Shown in pieces: positions 23,708 to 31,928 of a stretch of 64,000 bases of DNA. This stretch comes from Alphaproteobacteria bacterium. Lineage in GTDB: Bacteria; Pseudomonadota; Alphaproteobacteria; Thalassobaculales; Thalassobaculaceae. The notes below the pieces were generated by a model. It was not told where the DNA came from, searched no databases, and saw only the letters and a list, made by a program, of their open reading frames with translations. Position 1 is the first letter of the stretch. Each line of letters opens with the position of its first letter. The translations under genes and the position numbers were made by a program. Where the stretch lies: NCBI GenBank assembly GCA_024742605.1, contig JANSYC010000003.1:1-64000 (forward strand). The letters are read 5' to 3'.

Positions 23708-25305
23708 CCGAAACCGCCGACTACGTGATCGTCGGGGCCGGCACGGCCGGTTGCGTCCTGGCGAACCGGCTGAGCGCCGATCCCAATATGCGCGTGCTCC
23801 TACTGGAGGCCGGCGGCAGCGACCGCCATCCGTACATCCAGGCCCCGGTCGGATTCCTGAAGACGTTCCAGGAACCGCGATTCAACTGGTGCTTCTCGAC
23901 GGCGCCTGGAGCCGGTGTCGACGGCCGCGAGATCTTCTTTCCGCGCGGCCGCGTTCTCGGCGGATCGAGTTCGATCAACGGCCACCTGTACGTTCGCGGC
24001 CAGCACCGGGATTTCGACACCTGGGCTCAACTGGGCAATCGTGGCTGGGGATATGAGGATGTCCTGCCGTATTTCCGCCGGGCGGAGGACCGCTCGACCG
24101 GCGGCGACGCCTACCATGGCGTCGGTGGACCGCAGCACGTCTCCGACATCCATGAGCGGCACCCGATCTGTGAGGCCTTCATCGACGGGGCAGAGACCCT
24201 CGGACTCCCGCGCAACTCCGACTACAACGGTGCGCGTCAGGAAGGCGTTGCGTATTACCAACGCACGATCCGCAACGGCAAACGCCACAGTGCGGCAAGC
24301 GGCTACCTGCACCCGGTGCGCAACCGGTCGAACCTTCAGGTCGTCACCCATGCTCACGTGGAGCGCGTGGTGTTCGCGGGACGCCGGGCGGTTGGGGTGC
24401 AGTATCGCCGGTACGGTCAATCGCATACCGCGACCGCGACGCGGGAGGTCATTCTGGCGGCCGGGGCGATCGGCAGCCCGCAGGTGCTGCAGGTCTCGGG
24501 CATCGGCGATCCCGCGCACCTGCGTGGGATCGGCGTCGACATCGTCCATGCCCTGCCGTCGGTAGGCCTGGGTCTCCAGGATCACTACGCAGTCAGGGTC
24601 GTGCATAGGGTCACCCGGCCGATCACGCTGAACGAGCGCGCCCGTGGGCCCCGCCTGCTTTGGGAGATTGGGCGGTGGCTGGCGACCGGCAAAGGTCTGC
24701 TCGCCTTCAGCCCAGCCCATGTCGGCGCCTTCGTGCGTTCATCCGACGACCTTGAGGAGCCCGATCTTCAGTTCGTTTTCACGCCGGCAAGCTACTCTGA
24801 CGGTGTCATCGGGCAGTTGCAGCGCGAGCCGGGGATGACCATCGGCGTATGGCAGATGCGCCCCCACAGCACCGGGCATGTCCGGGCGCTGTCTTCGAAC
24901 ACGGATGATGCGCCGGAAATACAGCCGAACTATCTGACGGACCCGGCCGATCAGCGAGCCCTCGTACAGGGGATCCGTTGGTGCCGAAAGCTGCTGTCGA
25001 GCGACGATCTCGCGACATACCGCGGACCGGAGGCCCTGCCTGGTCCGGACATTCAAACGGACGACGACTTGCTTGCATATGCCCGGACGAAGGGCGCCAC
25101 AGTCTACCACGCAGTCAGTACCTGCCGGATGGGCACCGATGCGGCCGCGGTTGTGGACCCGGCGCTGAGGGTCCGCGGTCTCGAGCGGCTGCGCGTGGTC
25201 GACGCGTCGGTCATGCCGACGATGGTTTCGGCCAACACCAATGCCGCCACTATGATGATCGCCGAGAAGGCGTCCGATCTGATCCTGGGAAAGGCCGCGC
25301 CATGA
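23704..25305 (+). CDS. GMC-family FAD oxidoreductase (choline dehydrogenase-like)
   Basis: A 533-residue flavoprotein. The FAD dinucleotide fold is at the N-terminus (YVIVGAGTAGCVLANRL, LLLEAGG). The GMC signature GRVLGGSSSINGHLYVRG is present, as is the C-terminal catalytic region with the active-site His in TVYHAVSTCRMGTD and the closing VVDASVMPTMVSANTNAATM. GMC enzymes oxidise primary or secondary alcohols. The start overlaps the dioxygenase stop. In this operon it probably oxidises an alcohol made by, or remaining after, the dioxygenase step, which is inference from order. Confidence 0.88.
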   Translation: MTETADYVIVGAGTAGCVLANRLSADPNMRVLLLEAGGSDRHPYIQAPVGFLKTFQEPRFNWCFSTAPGAGVDGREIFFPRGRVLGGSSSINGHLYVRGQHRDFDTWAQLGNRGWGYEDVLPYFRRAEDRSTGGDAYHGVGGPQHVSDIHERHPICEAFIDGAETLGLPRNSDYNGARQEGVAYYQRTIRNGKRHSAASGYLHPVRNRSNLQVVTHAHVERVVFAGRRAVGVQYRRYGQSHTATATREVILAAGAIGSPQVLQVSGIGDPAHLRGIGVDIVHALPSVGLGLQDHYAVRVVHRVTRPITLNERARGPRLLWEIGRWLATGKGLLAFSPAHVGAFVRSSDDLEEPDLQFVFTPASYSDGVIGQLQREPGMTIGVWQMRPHSTGHVRALSSNTDDAPEIQPNYLTDPADQRALVQGIRWCRKLLSSDDLATYRGPEALPGPDIQTDDDLLAYARTKGATVYHAVSTCRMGTDAAAVVDPALRVRGLERLRVVDASVMPTMVSANTNAATMMIAEKASDLILGKAAP

Positions 25306-25327
25306 CGACAAACGAGGGGAAGACTCG

Positions 25328-26128
25328 ATGATCGAGATCAAGAATCACGCCTTGGACCGGCTGCGGGCTGGCGAGTTGTCGCTCGGCGTGGGGCTGCGCC
25401 AGGCACGGACCGTGGACATTGCCAAAGCGATGAAAACCGCAGGGTTCGACTGGTTGTTCATCGACATGGAACACAATTCCATGAATGTCGATATGGCGGT
25501 GCAGATCAGCGTGGCGGCGCAGGATGCCGGGATCACGCCGATCGTCCGCGTGCCCGGCTTCCAGCACTTCCACGCCACCCGTGTGCTCGACGGCGGTGCC
25601 CAGGGCATTGTGGTGCCCCATGTAGACGACGCGGAGACCGCTGCACAGATGGTCAGCAACGTCCGCTATCCGCCGCTCGGGCACCGGTCCGTGACCGGGG
25701 CGCTGCCGCAGCTCGACTTCGTCTCCCATTCAATGGGCGAAACCGCGGAAGCCGTGAACCGCGAGACCCTGCTGGTGCTGATGCTGGAAACGCCGAAAGC
25801 GATCGCCAATGCCGACGCCATCGCGGCTGTGCCCGGCGTCGATGCCCTGCTGATCGGCACCAGCGACCTGACGATGGAGATGGGGATCCCCGGCGAGTTC
25901 GAGCATCCGGACGTGATCGCGGCCTACGAAATCATGATCGCCGCCTGCCGGAAGCACGGAAAACACCCGGGCATGGGCGGCGTCTACGATCCGGCGGTCA
26001 TGCAGCGCTATATCTCGATGGGCGCGCGTCTAATCCTGGCAGGTAGCGACTTCGGTTTCCTGATGGCGGGTGCGCGGGCGCAAGCGTCAGCCGTGCGGGC
26101 GATGAGCGGATTGGAGAAGCAGAAATAA
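25328..26128 (+). CDS. HpcH/HpaI-family class II aldolase
   Basis: A 266-residue protein of the HpcH/HpaI (2,4-dihydroxyhept-2-ene-1,7-dioate aldolase) family. It shows DWLFIDMEHNSMNVDMAVQI near the N-terminus, RVPGFQHFHATRVLDGGAQG in the middle, and LMLETPKAIANADAIAAVPG followed by LLIGTSDLTMEMG for the metal-binding Glu and Asp. These enzymes cleave or form carbon-carbon bonds giving pyruvate or glyoxylate. It follows the GMC gene by 22 bp with GAGGGGA ahead of its ATG, and completes a three-enzyme operon. Confidence 0.87.
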   Translation: MIEIKNHALDRLRAGELSLGVGLRQARTVDIAKAMKTAGFDWLFIDMEHNSMNVDMAVQISVAAQDAGITPIVRVPGFQHFHATRVLDGGAQGIVVPHVDDAETAAQMVSNVRYPPLGHRSVTGALPQLDFVSHSMGETAEAVNRETLLVLMLETPKAIANADAIAAVPGVDALLIGTSDLTMEMGIPGEFEHPDVIAAYEIMIAACRKHGKHPGMGGVYDPAVMQRYISMGARLILAGSDFGFLMAGARAQASAVRAMSGLEKQK

Positions 26129-26140
26129 TACGACCGAGAC

Positions 26141-26173
26141 TAGATCCGGTTTGATGAGGAAAAACCGGGATCT
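26141..26173 (+). terminator. Probable terminator of the dioxygenase-GMC-aldolase operon
   Basis: AGATCCGGTTT (26141-26151) can pair with AAACCGGGATCT (about 26162-26173), leaving a single-base bulge, 12 bp past the aldolase stop. No T-run follows. The 170 bp beyond it, up to the integrase fragment, hold no gene I can support. Confidence 0.45.
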
Positions 26174-26378
26174 GCTCGCCCGCACCGTGAAGGAGGTGGT
26201 GCATCCGCTGGCTCTAACAGACAGCGGTTATAATTTGGGAATCCAATCGCCGCTGTGCTGCGGCGAACGACCGCTCCCCACCCGAAGCGGCCCAACAAGT
26301 TAGGGTTCAACCCCAATATCCCTGTTCGCATTTGACGCTCAGGCTTTGCAGATTGTCAGCAGAGCCAGGACACCGCTC

Positions 26379-26590
26379 ATGGATACCAAACACCAGCAGA
26401 AGATCATCCTCCGCCAGAGCAAGCTCATGGTGTTCACCCGTGCAGCGTCCCCCTTCTTCCAATGCCGAATCAAGCTGTCCGCCAAACCCTACGTCTACAA
26501 ATCCCTTAACACGGTTGATGAGGCGGAGGCCCGGCAATTGGGCGAAGACCTCTACGCGGAAGCCAAGTTCAACGCGGAGAGTGGCATGTC
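26379..26590 (+). pseudogene. N-terminal fragment of a phage-type integrase
   Basis: From the ATG at 26379 the frame reads MDTKHQQKIILRQSKLMVFT, then RAASPFFQCRIKLSAKPYVY and KSLNTVDEAEARQLGEDLYA. This is the typical N-terminal arm of tyrosine integrases that act on tRNA-type sites. After about 70 residues the similarity ends and an unrelated tail runs into the end of the convergent DmdA-like gene. The SAM-like and catalytic domains are missing, so it is inactive debris marking an old insertion boundary. Confidence 0.6.
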
Positions 26591-26601
26591 CATTTGTTCA
26601 G

Positions 26602-27744
26602 CTAGCCTTTTGCGTGAAGTTTTTTCGGATCATAGAATGGCGTTTCAACAATAGTTGCCTCGACGGTTCGCAGCTCCGTTTCGGCTTCCACTTTGGTGCC
26701 TGTCTCAGTGTGCTCAATGTCAAGCATCGCAAGTGCAATATTTTTTTCGAGTCTAGGCGAATAAACAGCAGATGTGACTTTGCCAATCACCTCACCGTTC
26801 CGGGACACGGGCCAAAACGAGCTGTTCGAACCTGCTAACGGCTGGATGTCGAGCTCCATTCCGACCTGCTTGCGCTTGATACCTTCCTCCTTGATACGGC
26901 GGAGAGCGCTCTTGCCGATAAAGTCCACACCCGACTCCAAGTTGACCAGGCGATCCAATCCCAGCTCAAACGGGTTTGTATTTATGTCCGCGTCGGCGTG
27001 ATACGAAAGCATTGCCCCTTCAATGCGTCTAATAGTCGACGTATGGCCCGGCTGCAGTCCGAAGCGCTGGCCGGTTTTCATGATTGTTTCCCACAACTCC
27101 GCGCCACGGGACCCGTCGCGAAGATAAAGCTCATAGCCAAGCTCGCTCGACCAACCCGTTCGGGAAATGATCAGAGGAATGCCATTCAATTCGGCTTCCG
27201 TGAGCCAATAATAACGCAGGTCCTTGATCGAAACTCCAAATAACTCGGTCATGATTTTTCCCGAGATCGGCCCCTGCAATTGTAGTGGAGAAACATCAGG
27301 CTCGCATATCGAGACATCCATGCCACTGTTGATGGCAACTCCCTGCGCCCACAACAAAATGTCGCTGTCGGCCAAAGAAAACCAGAAATGATTTTCTCCT
27401 AATCTCAGCAAGATCGGATCATTCAGAATACCACCATCGGCATTCGTGATGAGCACGTATTTACATTGGCCAACTGCCATTTTTGTCAGGTCTCGCGGCG
27501 TCAGGAGCTGGACAAACTTGAACGCATCCGGTCCGGTTATCTCCACTTGTCGCTCTACGGCAACATCACAAAGAATGGCGCTATTGATCAAATTCCAAAA
27601 ATTATGCTCTGAATTCGTAAAATTTCTTGGTATATACATATGATTATATACCGAAAACTCCTGTGCACCCCATTTTACTGTCGATTCGAAATAGGGTGAT
27701 TTTCTGATCTGCGTACCGAATCGAAACAATCCAACGCTGTTCAT
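26602..27744 (-). CDS. DmdA-like GcvT-family aminomethyltransferase (DMSP demethylase-like)
   Basis: A 380-residue tetrahydrofolate-dependent GcvT-fold protein. It closely follows the layout of DMSP demethylase DmdA: SVYNHMYIPRNF, CDVAVERQVEITGPDAFKFV, QLLTPRDLTKM, GQCKYVLITNADGGILNDPI, FSLADSDILLWAQGVA, RTGWSSELGYELYLRDG and IRRIEGAMLSYHAD. It lacks some words I remember from true DmdA, for example GWSKQGG, where GWSSELG is found instead. It may therefore belong to a DmdA-related clade with another methyl donor. GC content is visibly lower than in the neighbouring operons, which suggests transfer. It lies alone between an integrase fragment and IS6 debris. Confidence 0.75.
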   Translation of the reverse strand: MNSVGLFRFGTQIRKSPYFESTVKWGAQEFSVYNHMYIPRNFTNSEHNFWNLINSAILCDVAVERQVEITGPDAFKFVQLLTPRDLTKMAVGQCKYVLITNADGGILNDPILLRLGENHFWFSLADSDILLWAQGVAINSGMDVSICEPDVSPLQLQGPISGKIMTELFGVSIKDLRYYWLTEAELNGIPLIISRTGWSSELGYELYLRDGSRGAELWETIMKTGQRFGLQPGHTSTIRRIEGAMLSYHADADINTNPFELGLDRLVNLESGVDFIGKSALRRIKEEGIKRKQVGMELDIQPLAGSNSSFWPVSRNGEVIGKVTSAVYSPRLEKNIALAMLDIEHTETGTKVEAETELRTVEATIVETPFYDPKKLHAKG

Positions 27745-27883
27745 CTTTTCATCCTCCCCACATCATTAAATTTTGACGGTTATAATCTTGAATCCCATGA
27801 GCCCATGCCGTGTTTCCGACCCGTGGTGTCGGAAAACGTCTTCACGCGCCATCTGTCGATTATCCGGGCTGGTGCCGCGGCAA

Positions 27884-28064
27884 GGTTCTGTCGCAAACTT
27901 TTCTGAAAATTGGGCACTGCCGTTCTCTGAGGACGGCACTGTCACACCAACGAATCTCCCGGGTAGTATCCGGTCTCAGAGAAATTTTCCGTTGCGAAAT
28001 TTCAATGGGTTATCGTTTCTCAATTCCCCGAAGATAGTCCCTTCTTTCATTGATGTGACAGTGC
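27884..28064. mobile_element. IS6-family terminal sequences and a 130-bp inverted-repeat element
   Basis: GGTTCTGTCGCAAA (27884-27897) is the kind of terminal repeat found on IS6-family elements. From 27935 to 28064 lies a 130-bp unit flanked by inverted copies of GGCACTGTCACA that extend imperfectly to about 20 bp. Its right arm joins directly to the broken IS6 transposase gene. It has no gene of its own, so it is either a MITE-like derivative or a deleted IS. Confidence 0.55.
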
Positions 28065-28303
28065 CTTTCATCCAGATGCCACGTATCACAGGGCTTCGGC
28101 CGCCTTGATCGAAGCCGACGGGCGTAGGCCGGTCCGAACCTCGCCACCCAACGCCGCACCGTCTCGTAGCTCACGTCGAGCCCCCGCTCCGCCAACAGGT
28201 CTTCGACGTCGCGCAGGCTGAGGTTGAAGCGCAGATACAGCCAGACGACGTGCTGGACGATCGATGGCGGATAATGCAAGCGAGCGTATGAGATCGGTTT
28301 CAT
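28065..28303 (-). pseudogene. IS6-family transposase, N-terminal remnant
   Basis: The minus strand encodes YPPSIVQHVVWLYLRFNLSL, RDVEDLLAERGLDVSYETVR and RWVARFGPAYARRLRSRRPK, and ends in CDTWHLDE. This is the HTH region and first catalytic Asp of IS6/IS26-type DDE transposases. The reading frame is cut right after WHLDE at the junction with the 130-bp element. The IS end GGCACTGTCACATGAACCCA lies upstream, ending at 28358. About two thirds of the enzyme is lost. Confidence 0.75.
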
Positions 28304-28450
28304 ATGGCAAAGCTAATGATCTCGTCGGACATCCGCCATGGGTTCATGTGACAGTGCCCTTCGAAGCGTCTGATTTCTGTCTCGTGAGTATTAACAACAA
28401 ACAACTTGTTCTAATCTGACCGAGTTTCGTTGCTCATTCATCGTTCTGAT

Positions 28451-28462
28451 TGACGTACCTCA
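28451..28462. promoter_or_regulatory. Operator-like motif at the LacI gene start
   Basis: TGACGTACCTCA (28451-28462) has arms TGA/TCA around GTAC. Its reverse complement TGAGGTACGTCA shares TGAGGTACGT with the palindrome upstream of the solute-binding gene (31836-31853). It suggests a common LacI-family binding site and autoregulation. Confidence 0.45.
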
Positions 28463-28485
28463 TGATGGCAACCAGACTTTCTCGT

Positions 28486-29514
28486 ATGACAAGGCCAACA
28501 GTACATGACGTGGCACGGGTCGCTGGCGTCAGCCTGGCGACCGTTGATCGAGTTCTGAACGCGCGGCCCGGCGTTCGACAGGCGACCGTGTCCAAAGTTT
28601 TGGAGGCGGTTGAGCAGATTGGATACTCCCGTGACATTGCGGCTGCAAATCTGGCGCGCCAACGGGGATATACCTTCGCGTTCGTACTGCCGGAGCCGAC
28701 GAACTCCTTTCTCATTGGCTTGCACGAGGCCATTCGGGATGCGATGCCAACCGCGATGGCGGACCGGGTCTCGATCCGTGTATGCACGCCGACTGCGCTG
28801 GATCCACATGCGGTCGCCCGCACGGTCGTCGAGCTCCAGGACCAGGCTGTCGACGGCATTGCCATCATGTCCGCTGAAACCCCGCAGATTCGGGATTCCT
28901 TGATCCGGGCCGCGCATGCCGGCATCCGGACGGTTGCCATGATCTCTGATCTGCCAAGCACGGCACGCTCGCACTTCATCGGCATCGACGGTGTTGCGGC
29001 GGGACGAACTGCGGGACGTTTGATGGGGCAATTCATCGGACGTCCATCTGGCAATATCCTGACCGTCGCGGGCTCGATGATGGTGCGCGATCATCTGGAA
29101 CGGCGGCTCGGCTTTGATCAGGTGATCGGCGAGGACTTTCCTGGGCTTCAAACCCTTGCCTCGCTCGAGGGGCGGGACGACGCCGAGGCCGTCTACCAGG
29201 TGGTCAGCAACGCGTTTCGAAAAAGCCGGGACATTGTCGGTGTCTATTGTTTCGGCGGTGGTGCCTCCGGACTGTTGCGCGCGCTCTCCGATCTCGATGT
29301 CGGGCGCGAGGTTGTCGTGATCGCACACGAACTCACCCCGCCCACCCGGACGGCCCTGCTCGAGGGTCGCCTGGACGCGGTCATTTCCCAGGATGTCAGC
29401 CATGTGGTCCGCAGCGCGATCCGTGTGCTTCGTGCCGATTGTGACGGACGCGAGATCATCGCGTCTCAGGAGCGCATCCGCATCGAAATCATGCTCAAGG
29501 AGAATCTCATTTAA
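28486..29514 (+). CDS. LacI-family transcriptional regulator
   Basis: A 342-residue repressor. The N-terminal LacI helix-turn-helix with hinge is clear (RPTVHDVARVAGVSLATVDR, then VLNARPGVRQATVSKVLEAV). A type-1 periplasmic-binding-protein-like sensor domain follows (FAFVLPEPTNSFLIGLHEAI, FIGIDGVAAGRTAGRLMG). The VDRVLN variant is frequent in LacI proteins that sense sugar acids, polyols or inositol-like ligands. Earlier in-frame ATGs at 28462 and 28465 are possible, but 28486 gives the standard family N-terminus. It is the first gene of the polyol/sugar cluster and is followed 51 bp later by the isomerase. Confidence 0.87.
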   Translation: MTRPTVHDVARVAGVSLATVDRVLNARPGVRQATVSKVLEAVEQIGYSRDIAAANLARQRGYTFAFVLPEPTNSFLIGLHEAIRDAMPTAMADRVSIRVCTPTALDPHAVARTVVELQDQAVDGIAIMSAETPQIRDSLIRAAHAGIRTVAMISDLPSTARSHFIGIDGVAAGRTAGRLMGQFIGRPSGNILTVAGSMMVRDHLERRLGFDQVIGEDFPGLQTLASLEGRDDAEAVYQVVSNAFRKSRDIVGVYCFGGGASGLLRALSDLDVGREVVVIAHELTPPTRTALLEGRLDAVISQDVSHVVRSAIRVLRADCDGREIIASQERIRIEIMLKENLI

Positions 29515-29565
29515 CGATCCCGCAATCCCGGGAACACGGGGTGCGGCAACAGGGAGGACATCATC

Positions 29566-30639
29566 ATGAAAACCATCAAGGGCCCCGGCCTTTTCCTGGC
29601 CCAATTTGCGGGCAATGAGGCGCCATTCAATTCCTGGGACTCGATTACAAAGTGGGCAGCCGAATGCGGCTACGCGGGCGTTCAGGTTCCGTCCTGGGAT
29701 GCCCGTCTGATCGATCTCGCGACCGCGGCGGAGTCCAAGGATTATTGCGATGCATTCCTGGGAGTGGCCCTGGCGAACGGCGTCGAGGTCACGGAGCTGT
29801 CCACCCATCTTCAGGGCCAATTGGTCGCCGTTCATCCGGCCTTTGACGATGCGTTTGACGGGTTTGCCGACCCGTCCGTCCATGGCAATCCGAAGGCGCG
29901 TCAGGTGTGGGCCGTCGATCAGGTGAAGAAGGCGATTTCCGCCTCGCGCAACATGGGGATCGGCGCGCACGCCACCTTCTCAGGTGCGCTGGCGTGGCCG
30001 TTCGTCTATCCGTGGCCGCAGCGCCCGGCCGGGCTGATCGAAACCGCGTTTGACGAGTTGGCGGCGCGGTGGCGACCGATCCTGGATCACGCCGACGAAA
30101 ACGGCGTCAATGTTTGTTATGAAATTCATCCGGGCGAGGATCTGCACGACGGCGTCAGCTTCGAGATGTTCCTGGAACGGCTGGGTGATCATCCACGCTG
30201 CATGATGCTGTACGACCCCTCGCACTATGTGCTCCAGGCGCTCGACTATCTTGATAACATCGATATTTACCATGAACGGATCGGCATGTTTCACGTCAAG
30301 GACGCGGAGCTGAATCCGACCGGCCGACAGGGCGTTTACGGCGGATTCCAGGCCTGGATCGACCGGGCCGGCCGCTTCCGGTCGCTCGGCGACGGCCAGG
30401 TCGATTTCAAATCGATCTTCTCAAAATTGACCCAATACGATTTCAACGGCTGGGCGGTGGTCGAATGGGAGTGCGCGATGAAACACCCCGAAGATGGCGC
30501 ACGAGAGGGAGCGGCTTTTGTACGCGACCACATCATCCGGGTGACCGAGCGGGCCTTCGACGATTTCGCCGGGGCAGGGACGGACGAAGCAGCCAACCGA
30601 CGCATGCTGGGGTTGCTGCCAGAGGGGACGGGACGATGA
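29566..30639 (+). CDS. Sugar phosphate isomerase/epimerase (AP endonuclease 2-type TIM barrel)
   Basis: A 357-residue xylose-isomerase-like TIM barrel protein. Metal-binding positions expected for the family are present: CYEIHPGEDLHDG (Glu, His), MLYDPSHYVLQALDY (Asp, His), FHVKDAELNP and the final VVEWECAMKHPEDG (Glu). Members isomerise or epimerise sugars, keto-sugars and inosose. The start follows AGGGAGGA. Its stop overlaps the next gene by ATGA, making a pair with the Gfo/Idh/MocA oxidoreductase, a very common partnership in polyol and inositol catabolism. Confidence 0.85.
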   Translation: MKTIKGPGLFLAQFAGNEAPFNSWDSITKWAAECGYAGVQVPSWDARLIDLATAAESKDYCDAFLGVALANGVEVTELSTHLQGQLVAVHPAFDDAFDGFADPSVHGNPKARQVWAVDQVKKAISASRNMGIGAHATFSGALAWPFVYPWPQRPAGLIETAFDELAARWRPILDHADENGVNVCYEIHPGEDLHDGVSFEMFLERLGDHPRCMMLYDPSHYVLQALDYLDNIDIYHERIGMFHVKDAELNPTGRQGVYGGFQAWIDRAGRFRSLGDGQVDFKSIFSKLTQYDFNGWAVVEWECAMKHPEDGAREGAAFVRDHIIRVTERAFDDFAGAGTDEAANRRMLGLLPEGTGR

Positions 30640-31778
30640 GCCGGATCAGATTGGGGATGGTTGGCGGCGGCCGCGACGCCTTCATCGGGGCCGTCCACCG
30701 GATCGCGGCGCGGCTCGATGATCGGTTTGAGCTGGTGGCGGGTTGTTTCGCGTCAACAGCCGAGAAATCAAAGGCCTCAGGAGCGGATCTGGGGCTGGCC
30801 GACGACCGGGTCTACGGCGACTTCACCGAGATGGCCAAGCGTGAGGGGCGGCTGAAGGCGGGGATTGAGGCCGTCGCCATCGTTACCCCTAACCATCTGC
30901 ACTTTCCGGCCGCACGCGAATTTCTCAAGCGCGGCATCCATGTGATTTGCGACAAGCCCCTGACGTCGACGCTCGCGGACGCGCGCAAGCTGGTGCGGGC
31001 TTCAGAACGGTCGGGTGCTGTGTTCGTGCTGACCCACAACTACACCGGATACCCGATGGTTCGTCAGGCCCGCGCGATGGTCGCCGACGGCGCCGTCGGC
31101 GCGATCCGGGTGGTGCAGGTCGAATACCCTCAGGACTGGTTGACCACGGCACTGGAGGATACCGGCCAGAAGCAGGCCGGTTGGCGCACCGATCCCGCCC
31201 GGTCCGGTGCCGGCGGCTCAACCGGCGATATCGGCACCCATGCCTTCAATCTGGCGCGGTTCGTGACCGGGCTGGAGCTGGACAGCCTGGCAGCGGATCT
31301 GCAGACCTTTGTTCCCGGTCGACGGGTCGATGACAACGCCCATGTGCTGCTTCGGTTCAAGGATGGCGCGCGCGGCATGCTGTGGTCGAGTCAGGTGGCG
31401 CCGGGCAACGAGAACGGTCTCCGAGTTCGGGTCTATGGCGCTGTGGGTGGGCTCGAATGGGCGCAAGAGGATCCGAACAGGCTGTGGTTCACGCCTTTCG
31501 GCGAGGCCACGCGGGTGTTAACCCGCGCCGGACCGGGGGCAAGCGAGGCGGCCGCCCGGGTCAGCCGGATACCGGCCGGTCATCCAGAGGGATATCTCGA
31601 GGCCTTCGCCACGATCTACACCGAGGCGGCCGATGCGATCTCTGCGCAGAGAGACGGATCGTCAACCGGACTCGCGCTCCTCCCCGGCGTGCAGGATGGC
31701 CTCGAGGGCGTGGCCTTCGTGGACGCCTGCGTCAGGTCGTCCAAAAAGAACGGCGCCTGGGTCTCGCTCGCGCTCTGA
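30636..31778 (+). CDS. Gfo/Idh/MocA-family oxidoreductase
   Basis: A 380-residue NAD(P)-dependent dehydrogenase. The N-terminal Rossmann motif is LGMVGGGRDAFIGAVHRIAA. The conserved CDKPLTSTLADARKLV, a variant of the EKP motif, follows AIVTPNHLHFPAA. The catalytic-region DIGTHAFNLARFVTG is present. Substrates in the family are sugars, inositols and their derivatives. The ATG overlaps the isomerase stop, so the two are translated together. Its residue pattern does not point to a single substrate. Confidence 0.86.
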   Translation: MSRIRLGMVGGGRDAFIGAVHRIAARLDDRFELVAGCFASTAEKSKASGADLGLADDRVYGDFTEMAKREGRLKAGIEAVAIVTPNHLHFPAAREFLKRGIHVICDKPLTSTLADARKLVRASERSGAVFVLTHNYTGYPMVRQARAMVADGAVGAIRVVQVEYPQDWLTTALEDTGQKQAGWRTDPARSGAGGSTGDIGTHAFNLARFVTGLELDSLAADLQTFVPGRRVDDNAHVLLRFKDGARGMLWSSQVAPGNENGLRVRVYGAVGGLEWAQEDPNRLWFTPFGEATRVLTRAGPGASEAAARVSRIPAGHPEGYLEAFATIYTEAADAISAQRDGSSTGLALLPGVQDGLEGVAFVDACVRSSKKNGAWVSLAL

Positions 31779-31835
31779 CGTCTACCGGCCGAGGCGATTT
31801 GGAAATTTTCGTGCGCCAAGGTCTTTTTTCTCGAC

Positions 31836-31853
31836 ATGAGGTACGTACGTCAT
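31836..31853. promoter_or_regulatory. Near-perfect palindrome upstream of the ABC operon (candidate LacI operator)
   Basis: ATGAGGTACGTACGTCAT is palindromic at 16 of 18 positions and lies about 75 bp before the ATG of the solute-binding protein. It shares TGAGGTACGT with the inverted site beside the LacI start at 28451-28462. Confidence 0.55.
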
Positions 31854-31928
31854 TTACGGTTCAAGACAGAAAGCGCAGTGATAATTCACCTCAGATGTGA
31901 TGGGCGCATTTCGGTAAGGGAGAAAGCC

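Noticed and set aside
26295-26330. T-loop-like GGGTTCAACCCC suggesting a tRNA remnant near the broken integrase
   Set aside because: No acceptor or anticodon arms could be placed around it, so it is not reported as an attachment site.
28400-28410. AACAACTTGTT palindrome upstream of the LacI gene
   Set aside because: Short and AT-rich, not repeated at the ABC operon promoter, unlike the GTAC-centred motif.
28438-29970. 510-codon minus-strand frame opposite the LacI gene and the isomerase
   Set aside because: It crosses two well-supported plus-strand genes and shows no family features, so it is a GC-driven shadow.
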